Assembly (NCBI RefSeq): GCF_002356295.1
Contig: NZ_AP018042.1
Coordinates: 5,364,361 to 5,428,360 of the forward strand
DNA: 64,000 bases
DNA from: Labilibaculum antarcticum
GTDB lineage: Bacteria; Bacteroidota; Bacteroidia; Bacteroidales; Marinifilaceae
Direction of reading: 5' to 3'
Position numbers and translations under genes: made by a program. The notes beneath the pieces are model-generated. The model was not told the DNA's origin, ran no database searches, and saw only the letters and a program-made list of their open reading frames with translations. Of this stretch, positions 62,496 through 64,000 are shown piece by piece (within the stretch, counting starts at the first letter, position 1; each line of letters opens with the position of its first letter).

Positions 62496-64000
62496 ATGCA
62501 ATTGCAAAATATGTTACACAATCTGTTACAAGATAATTTTGGATTTTCTGATTTTAAACCAGGACAAAAAGAGGTTATCTCTAATATACTGGAAGGAAAA
62601 TCAGCAATAGCCATATTTCCAACGGGATCTGGGAAATCTCTTTGTTACCAGCTCCCAGCTCTTCAACTTCCTGAAATTACCGTAGTGGTTTCTCCATTAC
62701 TGGCCTTGATTAAAGATCAGATTGATTTTCTTCAATCGAAGAATATATCGGCAGTGCGTATTGATTCATCTCTCTCGAAAGAGGAAGAACAAGACATTAT
62801 GAATGGCATTCGCGCCAAACGACATAAAATTTTAATGATATCGGTTGAGCGTTTTAAAAATGAACGCTTTCGCAGATTTTTGAAAGACATTCCAATCTCA
62901 TTACTGGTTATTGATGAAGCACATTGCATCTCGGAATGGGGACACAATTTCAGACCTGATTATTTAAAACTACCTGATTACCGGGATGATTTCAAGGCCA
63001 AACAAGTACTTTTACTTACTGCAACTGCAACTCCGAAAGTTATAGCAGACATGAGTAAAAAGTTTGCCATAGCAAAAGAGCAGGTAATAATTACCGGATT
63101 TTACCGATCTAATTTAAATTTGAATGTTATTCCTGTCATTCAATCGAAGAAAAACGATAAGTTGATCTCATTACTTCTTTCCCGTAAAAATGAATGCGGA
63201 ATTGTATATGTAACTCAACAAAAAACGGCCGAAGTAGTTTCAACCATTTTATCATCAAAAGGAATTATTTCCAAAGCATACCATGCCGGATTGAAAAGTG
63301 AAGATCGTGAAGAAATTCAAAATCAATTTATGGCTAATAAAATAAATTGTGTGGTGGCAACAATTGCTTTTGGAATGGGAATCGATAAATCGAACATTCG
63401 ATATGTGATTCATTACGATCTTCCAAAATCAACAGAAAACTATTCTCAGGAAATTGGAAGGGCGGGTCGCGATGGAATAAAATCAGACTGCATTGTTTTA
63501 GCAAATCATGACAATGTGAATGTGCTTGAGAATTTCATATTTGGAGACACACCTGCCCTATCAGGCATAAAGGAAATTCTAAGACGCGTAAAAAAGGCTG
63601 AAACCAGCTGGGAAATCAAGTTAAATACACTTCCAGCCTATACTAATATCCGAATTCTACCCATCAAGACCTTGCTGGTTTACATGGAGATACGCGGAAT
63701 TATCAAACCTCAGTACAGTTACTTTGCAGACTATCGATTTAGCTTAAATAGGGATGAAAAAAGTATCATCGAAAAGTTCCAAGGAGAACGAAAGAAATTT
63801 ATTCAGGCTATTTTCGATCATTCCGAAAAAGCCAGGAAATGGACCACGGTAAATTTTAACACTATCAGTCAAAATTATTCGACAGATAGAAACCGGGTTG
63901 TCTCAGCTCTTGAATATTTTGATGCTGAGAAATTAATCAATTTGGAAGCGAAACTAATGGTTGATGTTTTTGCCGTTACAAATCCAGATTTTGATATCGA
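62496..64000 (+). CDS. recQ: RecQ family ATP-dependent DNA helicase (3' end outside the window)
   Basis: Starts at the ATG at 62496 (MQLQNMLHNLLQDNFGF) and remains open to the window end, so at least 501 residues. The helicase core is complete: motif 0/I FKPGQKEVI and FPTGSGKSLCYQLPA, DEAH in VIDEAHCISEWGHNFRP, motif III LTATATPKV, motif V ATIAFGMGIDKS, motif VI QEIGRAGRDG. After the core, the usual four-Cys zinc-binding region of the RecQ-Ct is not seen in the visible part; a helical LLVYMEIRGIIKP segment follows. It unwinds 3'-5' and acts in recombination and repair. Confidence 0.93.
   Translation, partial: MQLQNMLHNLLQDNFGFSDFKPGQKEVISNILEGKSAIAIFPTGSGKSLCYQLPALQLPEITVVVSPLLALIKDQIDFLQSKNISAVRIDSSLSKEEEQDIMNGIRAKRHKILMISVERFKNERFRRFLKDIPISLLVIDEAHCISEWGHNFRPDYLKLPDYRDDFKAKQVLLLTATATPKVIADMSKKFAIAKEQVIITGFYRSNLNLNVIPVIQSKKNDKLISLLLSRKNECGIVYVTQQKTAEVVSTILSSKGIISKAYHAGLKSEDREEIQNQFMANKINCVVATIAFGMGIDKSNIRYVIHYDLPKSTENYSQEIGRAGRDGIKSDCIVLANHDNVNVLENFIFGDTPALSGIKEILRRVKKAETSWEIKLNTLPAYTNIRILPIKTLLVYMEIRGIIKPQYSYFADYRFSLNRDEKSIIEKFQGERKKFIQAIFDHSEKARKWTTVNFNTISQNYSTDRNRVVSALEYFDAEKLINLEAKLMVDVFAVTNPDFDI

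Overview
The window looks like a chromosomal segment from a marine, facultatively or strictly anaerobic Bacteroidota (Marinilabiliales/Marinifilaceae-like; this is inference). The grounds are an AT-rich genome, repeated promoters with the Bacteroidota -7 box TAnnTTTG, a TPR-membrane-HTH regulator beside glycoside hydrolases, class III fructose-bisphosphatase, GshF-type glutathione synthesis, and marine-polysaccharide enzymes (GH117, GH2). No rRNA, tRNA or CRISPR array was seen.

Layout. 1-9.2 kb: end of sbcC, a REP-associated transposase (RAYT) carrying its own palindromes inside the coding region, two tandem paralogous genes of unknown function, a repeat-rich gap with an HsdS relic, an SBF-type transporter, and small anchored, secreted or LRR proteins. 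9.4-12.6 kb: fbp and an uncharacterised protein with a possible nuclease-like segment. 12.8-18.5 kb: a compact agar/porphyran oligosaccharide locus (GH117 and GH2 lipoproteins plus a divergent TPR-HTH regulator). 18.6-21.5 kb: CDF metal exporter and a PLD-family lipoprotein. 21.8-31.2 kb: a redox/detoxification island of nitroreductases, ABM monooxygenases, SDR, MDR dehydrogenase, radical SAM protein and others around an AraC regulator. Three leftward promoters there share an operator-like element at a fixed distance from the -7 box. The island also contains a decayed segmental duplication.

31.3-35.9 kb: DUF1801, MarC, a Cys-rich small protein, a ThrE-type exporter, a SulP relic and a Crp/Fnr regulator. 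36.0-46.7 kb: an eight-gene operon for an energy-converting-hydrogenase-related (Ehr-like) membrane complex. Its large subunit has lost the NiFe cysteines and its small subunit most proximal-cluster cysteines. A minimal malic enzyme gene sits between the large- and small-subunit genes. A perfect FNR-type box lies at a class II activator position upstream. 46.7-48.2 kb: a fabH tail relic and fabF.

48.3-53.1 kb: a nine-gene leftward operon resembling the anaerobe 'orange protein' (ORP) cluster: two MinD-type ATPases with ferredoxin inserts, two NifX/ORP-fold proteins, two small Gly-rich DUF5320-like proteins, a DUF89 protein, DUF134 and a thioesterase. A perfect palindrome lies between the -33 and -7 boxes of its promoter. 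53.2-64 kb: SDR, stand-alone trpB with a possible attenuator leader, arfB, class I fumarase, a MarR-MATE-GshF operon and the 5' part of a recQ-like helicase gene.

The recurrent themes are anaerobic redox metabolism, oxidative or electrophile stress handling, and extensive small-scale decay by palindromic repeats and partial duplications.
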